Part shown: positions 16,985-24,914 of the stretch, one piece after another | How positions within the stretch are numbered: position 1 is the first letter of the stretch | Layout of the letters: the number at the start of each line of letters is the position of its first letter | NCBI GenBank assembly: GCA_024680695.1 | Contig: JAILBW010000100.1 | Span: 1-39,967, forward strand | Direction: 5' to 3' | DNA: 39,967 bases | From: Bacteroidaceae bacterium | Lineage (GTDB): Bacteria; Bacteroidota; Bacteroidia; Bacteroidales; Bacteroidaceae | Notes under the pieces: generated by a model | Seen by the model: only the letters and a program-made list of their open reading frames with translations | Told to the model about the DNA's origin: nothing | The model's database searches: none | Program-made: the position numbers and the translations under genes

Positions 16985-17110
16985 GTGACGGGTGTGTACC
17001 CTTGTAGTATAGATTTTAGATAAAAAATCAATAAATCCCTTGCATGTAGTATGGGTCTATTTTTTATTTTTTTTCTAAAAAGGTCTAATACAACTATACA
17101 CACCCGTCAC
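16985..17110. repeat. 126-bp element with perfect 14-bp terminal inverted repeats
   Basis: The left end GTGACGGGTGTGTA (16985-16998) and the right end TACACACCCGTCAC (17097-17110) are perfect inverted copies. Beyond them the arms remain loosely related (TTGTAGTATAGA against TTGTATTAGA). The interior is AT rich and holds an internal direct repeat of CCCTTG...TAGTAT at about 17000 and 17037. It resembles a miniature inverted-repeat element, but no clear target duplication is visible. Confidence 0.75.
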
Positions 17111-17122
17111 TCTCTATTGCGA

Positions 17123-17566
17123 TCAGAATGGAAGCTCGGGATTCTGCTCAGGCTCAGATTCTTGATTCTCAGCTAATTTCTTAGCTTCTGCCTCAAGGTC
17201 TGTCGCCATGAGTCGTACCACGAAATAGCGCATGCCACTCTTCATACGCTTACTCTCGAAGCCGTTTTTCCGCATTGTACTGCCTATTTTCGCGGGATTT
17301 ATGGCCCGATTTGTGCCAAATCTGCTGGTCAATCACCCGTTTGTTTCGGCATTCGTGACGGCCATCGCCTTTTTCCTCTCCTTTGGAAGGCGCAGGATGG
17401 TGGCGATTTGGGCTGTGAAAATGTTCTCCAGCGCGTATTTTTGGTTGATTTCCTTCCGTTTTTTACATTTTTTGGCGTGATTTCGGTACTGAAAGCCTTG
17501 GAATGAGCAGGCAGATGGCTGGTTTGGGCGCGAGTTGTTGCGTCGGGAGAGGCTGTAGTCGACTCA
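17123..17566 (-). pseudogene. apparent remnant of a larger gene, interrupted by a stop
   Basis: One minus-strand frame is open from about 17566 down to a TGA at 17333-17335, then open again to the TAA-type end at 17123. Read through, it gives protein-like sequence on both sides: ALENIFTAQIATILRLPKER before the stop and INPAKIGSTMRKNGFESKRM then GMRYFVVRLMATDLEAEAKK after it. The second part has the look of the winged-helix C-terminus of Bacteroidales VapE/DUF3987-type proteins, but this is from memory and weak. No ATG start is available in the first part. The downstream 69 codons could alternatively be a small gene with a TTG start at 17332. The region is AT richer than its neighbours and adjoins the inverted-repeat element. 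Confidence 0.45.
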
Positions 17567-17587
17567 AAATGGTGAATCCGACGGCTC

Positions 17588-20449
17588 TCATTGTGCCAGC
17601 TTTTCCTTGAGAAAGCGTCCGGTGTAGCTCTCCGGGCATCGGGCCACTTCCTCGGGTGTCCCGCAAGCCACGAGGCTGCCGCCCTGATCGCCTCCCTCGG
17701 GGCCGAGGTCGATGACATGGTCGGCACACTTGATGACCTCCATGTTATGTTCGATGATGAGTATCGTGTGGCCCCGGCCAATCAGACTGGCAAAGCTCTC
17801 CATCAGTTTGTGGATGTCGTGGAAGTGCAGTCCCGTGGTGGGCTCGTCGAAGATGAACAGCGTGGGGCGCTGCCTCTCCAAGCCCAGATAGTAAGCCAGT
17901 TTCACACGTTGGTTCTCGCCGCCCGAGAGTGTGCTGCTGCTCTGTCCGAGCTTGATGTAGCCCAGCCCGACGTCCTGCAGCGGCTTCAGGAGTGCCACGA
18001 TGCGCTTCTGCTTGTGTTCGCCGAAGAACTCCACGGCTTGGTTCACCGTCATGTTCAGCACGTCGTTCACGTTCATGCCCTCGTAGCGCACCTCGAGGAT
18101 GTCCTGCTTGAAGCGCTTGCCGTGACAGCTCTCGCACTCAAGCACGAGGTCGGCCATGAACTGCATCTCGATGGTCACTGTGCCCTCTCCCTTGCATTCG
18201 TCGCATCGTCCGCCCTCGGTGTTGAAGCTGAAGTAGCCGGCCGTGTAGCCCATCTGCTTGGCCAGCGGCTGCAGGGAGAAGAGCTTGCGTATCTCGTCCC
18301 AAGCCTTGACGTAGGTCACCGGATTCGAGCGTGTACTCTTGCCGATGGGGTTCTGATCGACGAACTCGACGGCCTGCACCATCTGGACGTCGCCCTCCAG
18401 CGAGAGAAACTCGCCGGGTCGGTCGGCCACTTCGTCCAGCTGCCGCTTCATGGCATTGTAGAAGATGTCGCGCACCAGGCTGCTCTTGCCCGAGCCGCTC
18501 ACTCCCGTGACGCAGGTGATCACGTTCAGCGGGAAGCGTACGTCGATGCCTTTCAGGTTGTTGGCCCGGGCGGCATGCACCTCGATGTAGTTGTTCCACG
18601 GCCGTCGCTGGCGCGGAGTGGGAATCGTCTCCTGCCCGTTGAGGTAGGCCAGGGTGTGGGATAGCCGCCCTTCGTCTCCCCCGAGGGGGAGAGTCTGCTG
18701 GGAGATGGCTGGGGGCTCTCCCTGATAGACAATCTCGCCGCCCAGACGTCCGGCCTCGGGACCGATGTCCACAATCCAGTCGGCGGCCCGCATGATTTCC
18801 TCGTCGTGCTCGACGACGATGACTGTGTTGCCCAGGTCGCGCAGCTGCCGCAACACCTTGATGAGGCGCTCTGTGTCTCGACTGTGCAGTCCGATGCTCG
18901 GTTCGTCGAGGATATACAGGCTCCCGACGAGGCTGCTTCCCAGGCTGGTGGCGAGGTTGATGCGCTGGCTCTCTCCGCCCGAGAGGCTGTTGCTGACGCG
19001 GTTCAGGGTGAGATAGCTAAGTCCCACATCCATCAGGAATTGCAGTCGGTTGCGTATCTCGATGATCAGGCGCGAGGCCACACTCTTTTCGTGCGCCGAG
19101 AGCGGACACCGGTCCTCGTCGAGCACATCCCACTGCGCCAGTTCGCTGATGGGCATCTGCACCAGTTCGGTAATCGTCCGCCCCGCCACCCTGACGTAGT
19201 TGGCCTCCGGACGGAGCCGTGTGCCGCGACATCTGGGGCAGACGGTCTTGCCGCGATATCGGGCGAGCATGACACGATTCTGAATCTTATATTGTCCCTC
19301 GCGCAGGTAGTCGAAGAATGCGTCGATGCTCACCTGTCCCCATTCCTTCTCCTCGGGCGTGAGTCGCTTCTTCTCCTCGGGCAGGGAGGCGGGGAAGGTG
19401 CCGTGCCACAGCCAGTCCTTCTCCTCCTGCGTCAGTTCGAAGTAGGGCTTGAAAATAGGGAAACCTCTTTCCGAGTTCATGCGGATGAACCAGTTCTTCC
19501 ATTCGCCCATCTTCTCCCCGCGCCAGCAGATGACGGCGCCGTCGTAGATGCTCAGCGCGCTGTTCGGAATCACCAGCTGCTCGTCGATGCCGATGATGCG
19601 TCCGAAGCCCTCACACTCGGGGCAGGCTCCGACGGGCGAGTTGAAGGCGAAGAGATTCTCCGTGGGCTCCTCGAACGTGATGCCGTCGGCCTCGAAGCGG
19701 ATGCTGAACGACTCCGTCTCCTTCTGCTCGGGGAAGTAGAGCAGGCATTCGCCGTTGCCTTCGTAGAATGCCGTCTCGGCCGAGTCGGTGAGTCGGGCGA
19801 TGACATCCTTTTCGGGCGATGCCGAGAGGCGGTCGATGACGAGTCGGGGCGAATCCAGTGCCGAGCCCAGTGCGTCCTCGATGCGCACTATCTCGAAGTC
19901 GGGACCTACGGCCACGCGGCTGAATCCGCTTTTCAGGTACATCTCCAGCTGCTGCTGCATGCTGCGTTCGTCGGGCAGACATATCGGGCTCAGTACGAGC
20001 ATCTTCTCTCCCGCTCGGCGTTGCAGCATGCATTGCACGACGTCCTCGGCCGTATGGCGCATCACCTCTTTGCCGCTCACCGGCGAGAAGGTGTGTCCCA
20101 CTCGGGCAAAGAGCAGGCGCAGGTATTCGTATATCTCGGTGCTGGTGCCCACGGTGCTGCGCGGATTGCGGCTCGTCACCTTCTGCTCGATGGCGATGGC
20201 CGGCGGGATGCCTTTGATGAAGTCGCATTCGGGCTTGTTCATCCTCCCGAGGAACTGCCTTGCATAGGCGCTGAGGCTCTCCACGTATCGTCGCTGTCCC
20301 TCGGCATACAGGGTGTCGAAGGCCAGGCTGCTCTTGCCCGAGCCGCTCAGTCCGGTGATGACCACCAGCTTGTTGCGTGGGATGCGCAGCGAGATGTTCT
20401 TCAGGTTGTTCACTCTGACGCCTCGCAGTTCTATGTAGTTGTTTGCCAT
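17588..20449 (-). CDS. uvrA: excinuclease ABC subunit A
   Basis: DNA-damage recognition ATPase of nucleotide excision repair; works as a dimer with UvrB. 953 residues. Two ABC modules: first Walker A GLSGSGKS at 33-40, zinc-binding CPEC and CPRCRG pairs, ABC signature LSGGESQR and Walker B LYILDEPSIGLH; second Walker A GVSGSGKS, the conserved zinc module CDECKGEG...CESCHGK, signature LSGGENQR and LFIFDEPTTGLHF. Between the modules, about residues 576-594 (EPPAISQQTLPLGGDEGR) form an extra stretch relative to my memory of UvrA; the DNA there is a palindromic CTCCCCCTCGGGGGAG sequence like the intergenic repeats of this window. The start ATG gives the standard MANNYIELRGVRVNNLKNI. No clear promoter box lies in the repeat-rich gap from ansA. 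Confidence 0.97.
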   Translation of the reverse strand: MANNYIELRGVRVNNLKNISLRIPRNKLVVITGLSGSGKSSLAFDTLYAEGQRRYVESLSAYARQFLGRMNKPECDFIKGIPPAIAIEQKVTSRNPRSTVGTSTEIYEYLRLLFARVGHTFSPVSGKEVMRHTAEDVVQCMLQRRAGEKMLVLSPICLPDERSMQQQLEMYLKSGFSRVAVGPDFEIVRIEDALGSALDSPRLVIDRLSASPEKDVIARLTDSAETAFYEGNGECLLYFPEQKETESFSIRFEADGITFEEPTENLFAFNSPVGACPECEGFGRIIGIDEQLVIPNSALSIYDGAVICWRGEKMGEWKNWFIRMNSERGFPIFKPYFELTQEEKDWLWHGTFPASLPEEKKRLTPEEKEWGQVSIDAFFDYLREGQYKIQNRVMLARYRGKTVCPRCRGTRLRPEANYVRVAGRTITELVQMPISELAQWDVLDEDRCPLSAHEKSVASRLIIEIRNRLQFLMDVGLSYLTLNRVSNSLSGGESQRINLATSLGSSLVGSLYILDEPSIGLHSRDTERLIKVLRQLRDLGNTVIVVEHDEEIMRAADWIVDIGPEAGRLGGEIVYQGEPPAISQQTLPLGGDEGRLSHTLAYLNGQETIPTPRQRRPWNNYIEVHAARANNLKGIDVRFPLNVITCVTGVSGSGKSSLVRDIFYNAMKRQLDEVADRPGEFLSLEGDVQMVQAVEFVDQNPIGKSTRSNPVTYVKAWDEIRKLFSLQPLAKQMGYTAGYFSFNTEGGRCDECKGEGTVTIEMQFMADLVLECESCHGKRFKQDILEVRYEGMNVNDVLNMTVNQAVEFFGEHKQKRIVALLKPLQDVGLGYIKLGQSSSTLSGGENQRVKLAYYLGLERQRPTLFIFDEPTTGLHFHDIHKLMESFASLIGRGHTILIIEHNMEVIKCADHVIDLGPEGGDQGGSLVACGTPEEVARCPESYTGRFLKEKLAQ
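18667..18724 (-). repeat. palindromic repeat element inside the uvrA coding region
   Basis: The core CTCCCCC/GGGGGAG palindrome (about 18675-18692) with AGCCCCCAGCC on one side resembles the intergenic elements at 20505-20610 and 24837-24911. It keeps the uvrA frame open. Confidence 0.65.
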
Positions 20450-20504
20450 TGTAGAGGGTTCAAGGGTTCAAATGTTCAAGAGTTCAAATAATCAAGAGTT
20501 TAAG
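20450..20504 (+). repeat. GTTCAAG simple-repeat tract
   Basis: Irregular repeats of GTTCAA(G/A) between uvrA and the palindromic pair. The same words, in opposite orientation, occur at 38011-38040 beside another palindromic element. Confidence 0.8.
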
Positions 20505-20610
20505 ACTTCGCCGCCAGTGCTCCCCTCCCTATGGGGGAGGGGCTGGGGGGAGAGGCTACTTCGCCGCCAGTGCTCCCCTCCTTATTGGGGAGGGGCTGGG
20601 GGGAGAGGCA
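20505..20610 (+). repeat. two tandem 53-bp palindromic elements
   Basis: 20505-20557 and 20558-20610 are near-identical, with CCCCTCC...GGGGAGGGG palindromes followed by CTGGGGGGAGAGGC. They differ mainly in the loop (CTATGGGG against TTATTGG). The second copy supplies the last nine codons and the stop of ansA. Confidence 0.92.
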
Positions 20611-21652
20611 TTGTAATCTCTCCTGCCAGGTTGGAGTCCATCATCCGTCGCAGTTCGTCGAGCGGAAGTTGCTGGCCCAGCAGGAACATCAGTTTGGCGA
20701 TGGCACACTCGGGCGTGCTGTCGTAGCCGCTCACCACTCCCGCGTCGATCAGCGAGAGACTGGTCTCGTAGACGCCCATGTGGACGGCGCCGTCCTGACA
20801 TTGGGTGATGTTCACCAGCAGGATGCCGCGGGCGGTGGCTTCGGCCAGCTCGTCGCGGAACCATTTTGCCTGCGGGGCATTGCCGGCACCGAATGTGCGC
20901 AGCACCACGGCCTTCAGCCCCGGGATGTTCAGCACGGCATGCACCAAGGGCTGGCGGATGCCGGGAAAGAGCGAGAGCACCACCACGTTGGGGTCCACCC
21001 GATAGTGCGGCAGCATGGGCCTCTGCGGGTCGGGGCGCCGGATTGCCGCCTCGTTGTATCGGATGTGGATGCCTGCGGTAGCCAGCTCGGGATAGTTGAA
21101 CGAGCGGAACGCATTGAACTGCTCGGCGCTGATCTTCGTGGTGCGGTTGCCGCGCAGGAGCTTCTCCTTGAAGTAAATGCACACCTCGGGCACCATTGGC
21201 TCTCCGTCGGGGCGCTGTGCGGCAGCTATCTCGATGGCCGAGATCAGGTTCTCCTTGCCGTCGGTGCGCAGCATGCCGATGGGCAGCTGGCTTCCGGTGA
21301 GAATCACGGGTTTGCCCAGGTTCTCCAGCATGAAGCTCAGGGCCGAAGCCGTGTAGGCCATCGTGTCGGTGCCGTGCAGGATGACGAATCCGTCGAACGA
21401 CGCATAGTTCTGGTCGATGATGCGTACGAGCCGCGACCAATGCTCCAGCCCCATGTCCGAAGAGTCGATGGGCGGGCGAAAGGTATATGTGCTGATGCGG
21501 CACTGGAAGCGTTGCAGCTCGGGCACCTGCTCTATCAGGTGGTCGAAGTCGAAACTCTCCAGCGCCCCGGTGACGGGATTCTTCACCATGCCGATGGTGC
21601 CGCCGGTGTAGATGAGCAGCACGCTCGGCCTCTGTCGCTTGTCCTCTTTCAT
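20582..21652 (-). CDS. ansA: type I L-asparaginase
   Basis: Hydrolyses L-asparagine to aspartate and ammonia in the cytoplasm; no signal peptide, as expected for the type I enzyme. 356 residues from MKEDKRQRP. Active-site elements: the first threonine in LLIYTGGTIGM at about 12-22, the second Thr-Asp pair in HGTDTMAYTASAL at about 94-106, and the lysine region LRTDGKENLISA. The GSQLPIG stretch is also conserved. A longer in-frame start exists at 21727 but would lie upstream of the promoter. The last residues, MPLPPAPPQ, and the TAA are encoded by the second palindromic element at 20558-20610, so the native C-terminus was probably replaced or extended. Confidence 0.95.
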   Translation of the reverse strand: MKEDKRQRPSVLLIYTGGTIGMVKNPVTGALESFDFDHLIEQVPELQRFQCRISTYTFRPPIDSSDMGLEHWSRLVRIIDQNYASFDGFVILHGTDTMAYTASALSFMLENLGKPVILTGSQLPIGMLRTDGKENLISAIEIAAAQRPDGEPMVPEVCIYFKEKLLRGNRTTKISAEQFNAFRSFNYPELATAGIHIRYNEAAIRRPDPQRPMLPHYRVDPNVVVLSLFPGIRQPLVHAVLNIPGLKAVVLRTFGAGNAPQAKWFRDELAEATARGILLVNITQCQDGAVHMGVYETSLSLIDAGVVSGYDSTPECAIAKLMFLLGQQLPLDELRRMMDSNLAGEITMPLPPAPPQ

Positions 21653-21673
21653 CTCTCGAGTTTTGTGAACCTG

Positions 21674-21705
21674 CAAATGTAGCACATATTTTCGACACCA
21701 CCAAA
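21674..21705 (-). promoter_or_regulatory. promoter of ansA
   Basis: Minus strand: TTTG (21702-21705), 20 bp, TACATTTG (21674-21681), an exact consensus match, 21 bp before the ATG at 21652. Confidence 0.75.
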
Positions 21706-21783
21706 TCCTCGGGCTGCAAATCCGCAAAAACTTCCTTCCTTTCTACGCTGGGCCCTCGGGAGGCTTCCCTGTGGCCCCGTTCC

Positions 21784-21937
21784 TGCTTGCTGTCGCATCG
21801 TTTCCTGCTTGCTGTCGCATCGTTTCCTGCTTGCTGTCGCATCCTCTCCTGCTTGCTGTCGCGAGAGCCGGTGCTTGCTGTCGCGGGAGCCGGTGCTTGC
21901 TGTAGTATTTGCCCTTGCTTGCGCAAGTACTTGCGAC
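21784..21937 (+). repeat. 22-bp tandem array 2
   Basis: Seven units begin at 21784, 21806, 21828, 21850, 21872, 21894 and 21916, all exactly 22 bp apart and all starting TGCTTGC. The first six continue TGTCGC or TGTAGT; the last continues GCAAGTACTTGCG, containing TTGCGCAA. It lies between the divergent ansA and GHL10 copy 2 promoters. Confidence 0.95.
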
Positions 21938-21983
21938 TGCAAAGCGTTACTTTCGTCCGAGAGTGAAAAAAAACGTGCAGAAT

Positions 21984-22014
21984 TTTGTAGTATGCTCTTT
22001 CTTTCGTACCTTTG
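21984..22014 (+). promoter_or_regulatory. promoter of GHL10 copy 2
   Basis: TTTG (21984-21987), 19 bp, TACCTTTG (22007-22014), an exact consensus. The ATG is only 7 bp after the -7 box, so the leader should be very short. Confidence 0.8.
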
Positions 22015-22021
22015 CATCGTT

Positions 22022-23503
22022 ATGAGACGAAGAATAACCCTAATGTTGCTGCTCGTGGCAGCATGTGTGATGGCACAGAATCCCAAGCGGGAGTTCCGCG
22101 GAGCATGGATTCAGAGTGTGAATGGACAATTCCAAGGCGTGTCGCGCGAAAGGATGCAGCAGACGCTGTCCTACCAACTTGACGAGTTGCAGAAGGACGG
22201 CATCAATGCCATATTCTTTCAGGTGCGCGTAGAGGGCGATGCCCTGTACCCCAGCGAACTGGAGCCCTGGAGCCGCTACCTGACGGGACAGCAGGGCACG
22301 CCGCCCAACCCCTACTGGGACCCCCTGCAATGGATGATTGAGCAATGCCACGCCCGCGGGATGGAGCTGCATGCATGGATCAATCCCTTCCGCGCCAAGA
22401 CGAAGGGCACCACGCTCATGGCCTCGAACCATCCCTACATGCGCAATCCGCAGCTCTTCATGGACTACGACGGACTCTACCTTTTCGACCCCGGACGTCC
22501 CGAGAACCGCGAGTGGATCTGCCGTGTGGCCTGCGACATCGTGCGGCGCTACGACGTGGACGGCATGCACATCGACGACTACTTCTATCCCTATCCCGTG
22601 GCGGGAGTGCCCATCCCCGACGATGCCTCGTATGCCACCTACGGGCAGGGCATGAACCGGGCCGACTGGCGCCGACAGAACGTGAACGCATTCGTGCGTC
22701 AGCTCCACGAGAGCCTGCGCGCCGTGAAACCCTGGGTGAAGTTCGGCGTAGCCCCCTTTGGCATCTATCGCAACCAGAAGAACGACCCCGCGGGCAGCAT
22801 CACCAACGGACTGCAGAACTATGACGACCTCTATGCCGACGTGCTGGAGTGGGTGAATCAGGGCTGGGTGGACTACAACATCCCACAGATCTATTGGGAG
22901 ATAGGCAACAAGGCCGCCGACTACGAAACCCTCATCCGCTGGTGGAGCGAGCATGCCGGCAACCGACATCTATACATCGGGCAGGACGTGCAGCGCACAG
23001 TAAAATTCCCCGATCCCGAGACTCCGCAGATACACCAGATGTACCGCAAGTATCAGCTGCAGCGCACGCTGCCCGGCATCCAAGGCAGTTGCCAATGGTA
23101 TGCTGCAGCCGTGGTGGAGAATCCCGGCAACTACGGCACCGTCCTGCGACAGCAGTTCCACAGTACGCCCGCCTTGCAGCCCAGCATGCCCTGGATCGAC
23201 AGCAAGGCACCCGGCAAGCCGCGCAAGGTGGCAATCATCTGGACTGCCGAGGGACCCATCCTGTGCTGGACGCCGCCCCGCGCCAAGAGCGAGATGGACG
23301 TCGCCACACGCTACGTCGTCTACCGATTCTTCCGTGGCGAGAAGGTCAATCTCGACGACCCGGCCCACATCCTCTACATCACCGACCGGACGATGCTCCC
23401 GCTCGGATACCAAGGAGGGAACACGTCGTGGACCTATGTGGTCACGGCACTCGACCGCCTGCAGAACGAATCGAAGTCGGTGAAGAAGCGCGTCAAGTTG
23501 TAA
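22022..23503 (+). CDS. exported GHL10 (DUF187) glycoside hydrolase, copy 2
   Basis: Second DigH/YngK-type predicted glycosidase, probably acting on peptidoglycan or another envelope glycan. 493 residues. The N-terminal hydrophobic segment LMLLLVAACVMAQN fits either signal peptidase I cleavage after VMA or a lipoprotein site at Cys15 (VAAC); the two cannot be told apart by eye. The barrel begins KREFRGAWIQSVNGQF (22-37), then INAIFFQVRVEGDALYPSELEPW, GMELHAWINPFR (113-124), and the acidic motif YDVDGMHIDDYFYPYP (177-192), the form I associate with typical family members. A C-terminal region from about 410 is Ig/FnIII-like (RYVVYRFFRGEKV...SWTYVVTALDRLQNES). It differs from copy 1 by the motif and by a shorter N-terminal part. 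The start is fixed by the promoter 7 bp upstream. Confidence 0.92.
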   Translation: MRRRITLMLLLVAACVMAQNPKREFRGAWIQSVNGQFQGVSRERMQQTLSYQLDELQKDGINAIFFQVRVEGDALYPSELEPWSRYLTGQQGTPPNPYWDPLQWMIEQCHARGMELHAWINPFRAKTKGTTLMASNHPYMRNPQLFMDYDGLYLFDPGRPENREWICRVACDIVRRYDVDGMHIDDYFYPYPVAGVPIPDDASYATYGQGMNRADWRRQNVNAFVRQLHESLRAVKPWVKFGVAPFGIYRNQKNDPAGSITNGLQNYDDLYADVLEWVNQGWVDYNIPQIYWEIGNKAADYETLIRWWSEHAGNRHLYIGQDVQRTVKFPDPETPQIHQMYRKYQLQRTLPGIQGSCQWYAAAVVENPGNYGTVLRQQFHSTPALQPSMPWIDSKAPGKPRKVAIIWTAEGPILCWTPPRAKSEMDVATRYVVYRFFRGEKVNLDDPAHILYITDRTMLPLGYQGGNTSWTYVVTALDRLQNESKSVKKRVKL

Positions 23504-23567
23504 CGCCGGCCGACGCCCGACAGGCAAACATATTCGGAACAACCAAAAAGAAAAGCAAAAGACAAGT

Positions 23568-24128
23568 ATGCAACGCAGACAGATCCTGTTCCTCGCCCTG
23601 ATGCCGACACTCATGCTCGTGGCCGCATGCAAGGGGGGAGACAAAGACGCAAATATAAAGATCGTACACACGCAGAAGGTGGTGCCGCAGCTGCATCGCA
23701 CACCTGCTTACGACTACACGGACAGCCTGGCCGTAGGAACGCATCGCTGGGTGTATTCCATACATCGCGAGCCATGCGACTCGCTGAAGGTAATCACAGA
23801 CGAGGAGGGGGAGCGCTATGTGGACAACTTCTACCAGCTCACCATCGTGAAGGACGGGCAGCCATTCTTTGCCAAGCGATTCACGAAGGAAAGCTTCGCC
23901 AGCCTGCTCTCTGCCGATTTCCGCAAGAATGGCATCCTGGACGGTTGCCGCTACAGCCGCTACGAGGACGGCAAACTCTACTTCAGCCTTTGCGTGAGCT
24001 ATCCCGAGAGCGACATGTCGTCACCCTTCATATTGGCTGTCGGCCCCGACGGCAGTCATACCATCGAGGCCGATGATTTGCTCGACGTCGGCGACCTGGA
24101 GGACTTGGACACCCTGTCGATGCGGTAA
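23568..24128 (+). CDS. lipoprotein, DUF4738-like
   Basis: Function unknown. 186 residues. The lipobox LVAAC puts the acylated cysteine at residue 21, followed by KGGDKD, so an outer-membrane or surface lipoprotein is likely. The mature part is a compact strand-rich domain (RWVYSIHREPCDSLKVI, ERYVDNFYQLTIVKDGQPFF, KLYFSLCVSYPESD) resembling what I recall of DUF4738, a family limited to Bacteroidetes. It lies 64 bp after GHL10 copy 2 with no visible promoter, and is probably cotranscribed with it; a strong terminator follows. The pairing with the glycosidase is the only functional hint. Confidence 0.8.
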   Translation: MQRRQILFLALMPTLMLVAACKGGDKDANIKIVHTQKVVPQLHRTPAYDYTDSLAVGTHRWVYSIHREPCDSLKVITDEEGERYVDNFYQLTIVKDGQPFFAKRFTKESFASLLSADFRKNGILDGCRYSRYEDGKLYFSLCVSYPESDMSSPFILAVGPDGSHTIEADDLLDVGDLEDLDTLSMR

Positions 24129-24134
24129 TATAAG

Positions 24135-24166
24135 AAGGGCGTTGAGGTCAACTCAACGCCCTTTCT
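24135..24166. terminator. bidirectional terminator
   Basis: A perfect 12-bp stem (24135-24146 with 24152-24163) and a 5-base loop lie between convergent genes: the lipoprotein gene ends at 24128 and the HAD gene at 24168. T-rich sequence follows on both strands (CTTTCTGTT and TTCTTATATT). Confidence 0.9.
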
Positions 24167-24167
24167 G

Positions 24168-24914
24168 TTAGTCTTCTTCCTGAAACCTTGCTTCAAGGAA
24201 CTTGGCGGCTGCAAACATGTCGGGGAGGACTACGTCGGCACCAGACTGGCGCAGAATATCGTCGGGCAGGGGACCGGTATTCACGGCAAGGGTGAAGATG
24301 CCGGCAGCATGAGCCGCCTCGACGCCCAACGGCGCATTCTCCACCACAATAGCCTCAGACGCCTCGATGCCGGCCTTTTGCAATCCCATCAGGTAGGGTT
24401 CGGGATGCGGTTTGCCGTGCTTCACATCAAAAGCCGTCACCATTAGTTCCTTGCGGAAGCACCCGGGGAAGTGATGCTCCAGATGGCCGAGCAACGACAC
24501 TTGTGCGCTGCCTGTGACCAGTACGATCCTCTTTCCTGCCTGCTTCACCAGCTGCAGCAGTTCCCATGCGCCCGGCATGGGGCGTGCCTCGGGCAGGGTG
24601 TTGAAGAGTGCGCTCTTGGCTGCATAGATGCGTTGCTTTTCCTCTTCGGTGGCGCTGCGCCCCCAGAAGCGCTGCGCCAGGATGTCTATCGTCCCGCTCC
24701 CCGTGCGTCCCTCGTTCATGTAGGCCTCTTCGGCCGTCATCGCCAGCCCGAACTGCGTCATTGCGTGGCTCCATGAGTAAGCATAGTTCGGCATGCTGTC
24801 GAACAGCACGCCGTCCATGTCGAAGAGTATTGCCTTTGCCTGTCCTCCTCCAAGAGAGGACGGACGTCGTATGGAACTTTCCCCCTCGGGAAGGAATTGG
24901 AGGGAGGCTGTCAT
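24168..24914 (-). CDS. HAD-superfamily phosphatase, beta-phosphoglucomutase-like, with repeat-derived N-terminus
   Basis: Cytoplasmic HAD hydrolase of subfamily IA with an alpha-helical cap, probably a sugar-phosphate phosphatase or phosphoglucomutase-like enzyme. 248 residues. Motif I is [10 protein letters not shown] with D32 and D34; motif II VTGSAQ; motif III lysine in [10 protein letters not shown]; motif [14 protein letters not shown]. Family members normally start a few residues before motif I. Here 26 residues ([17 protein letters not shown] then PSSLGGGQ) precede it, encoded by a palindromic element, and no other ATG, GTG or TTG is in frame before motif I. The ATG overlaps the pgi stop as ATGA, implying translational coupling. 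The location beside pgi suggests a sugar-phosphate substrate. Confidence 0.9.
   Translation of the reverse strand: MTASLQFLPEGESSIRRPSSLGGGQAKAILFDMDGVLFDSMPNYAYSWSHAMTQFGLAMTAEEAYMNEGRTGSGTIDILAQRFWGRSATEEEKQRIYAAKSALFNTLPEARPMPGAWELLQLVKQAGKRIVLVTGSAQVSLLGHLEHHFPGCFRKELMVTAFDVKHGKPHPEPYLMGLQKAGIEASEAIVVENAPLGVEAAHAAGIFTLAVNTGPLPDDILRQSGADVVLPDMFAAAKFLEARFQEED
24837..24911 (-). repeat. palindromic repeat element forming the N-terminus of the HAD gene
   Basis: Minus strand begins AGCCTCCCTCCAATTCC, like AGCCTCCTCTAAATCTCC of the elements at 16678 and 37933. It contains TTCCCGAGGGGGAA and GTCCTCTCTTGGAGGAGGAC palindromes. Located exactly between the start codon and the conserved HAD domain. 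Confidence 0.75.

Noticed and set aside
18806..20491. Plus-strand open frame of 561 codons opposite uvrA
   Set aside because: Antisense to a certain gene and without protein-like motifs.
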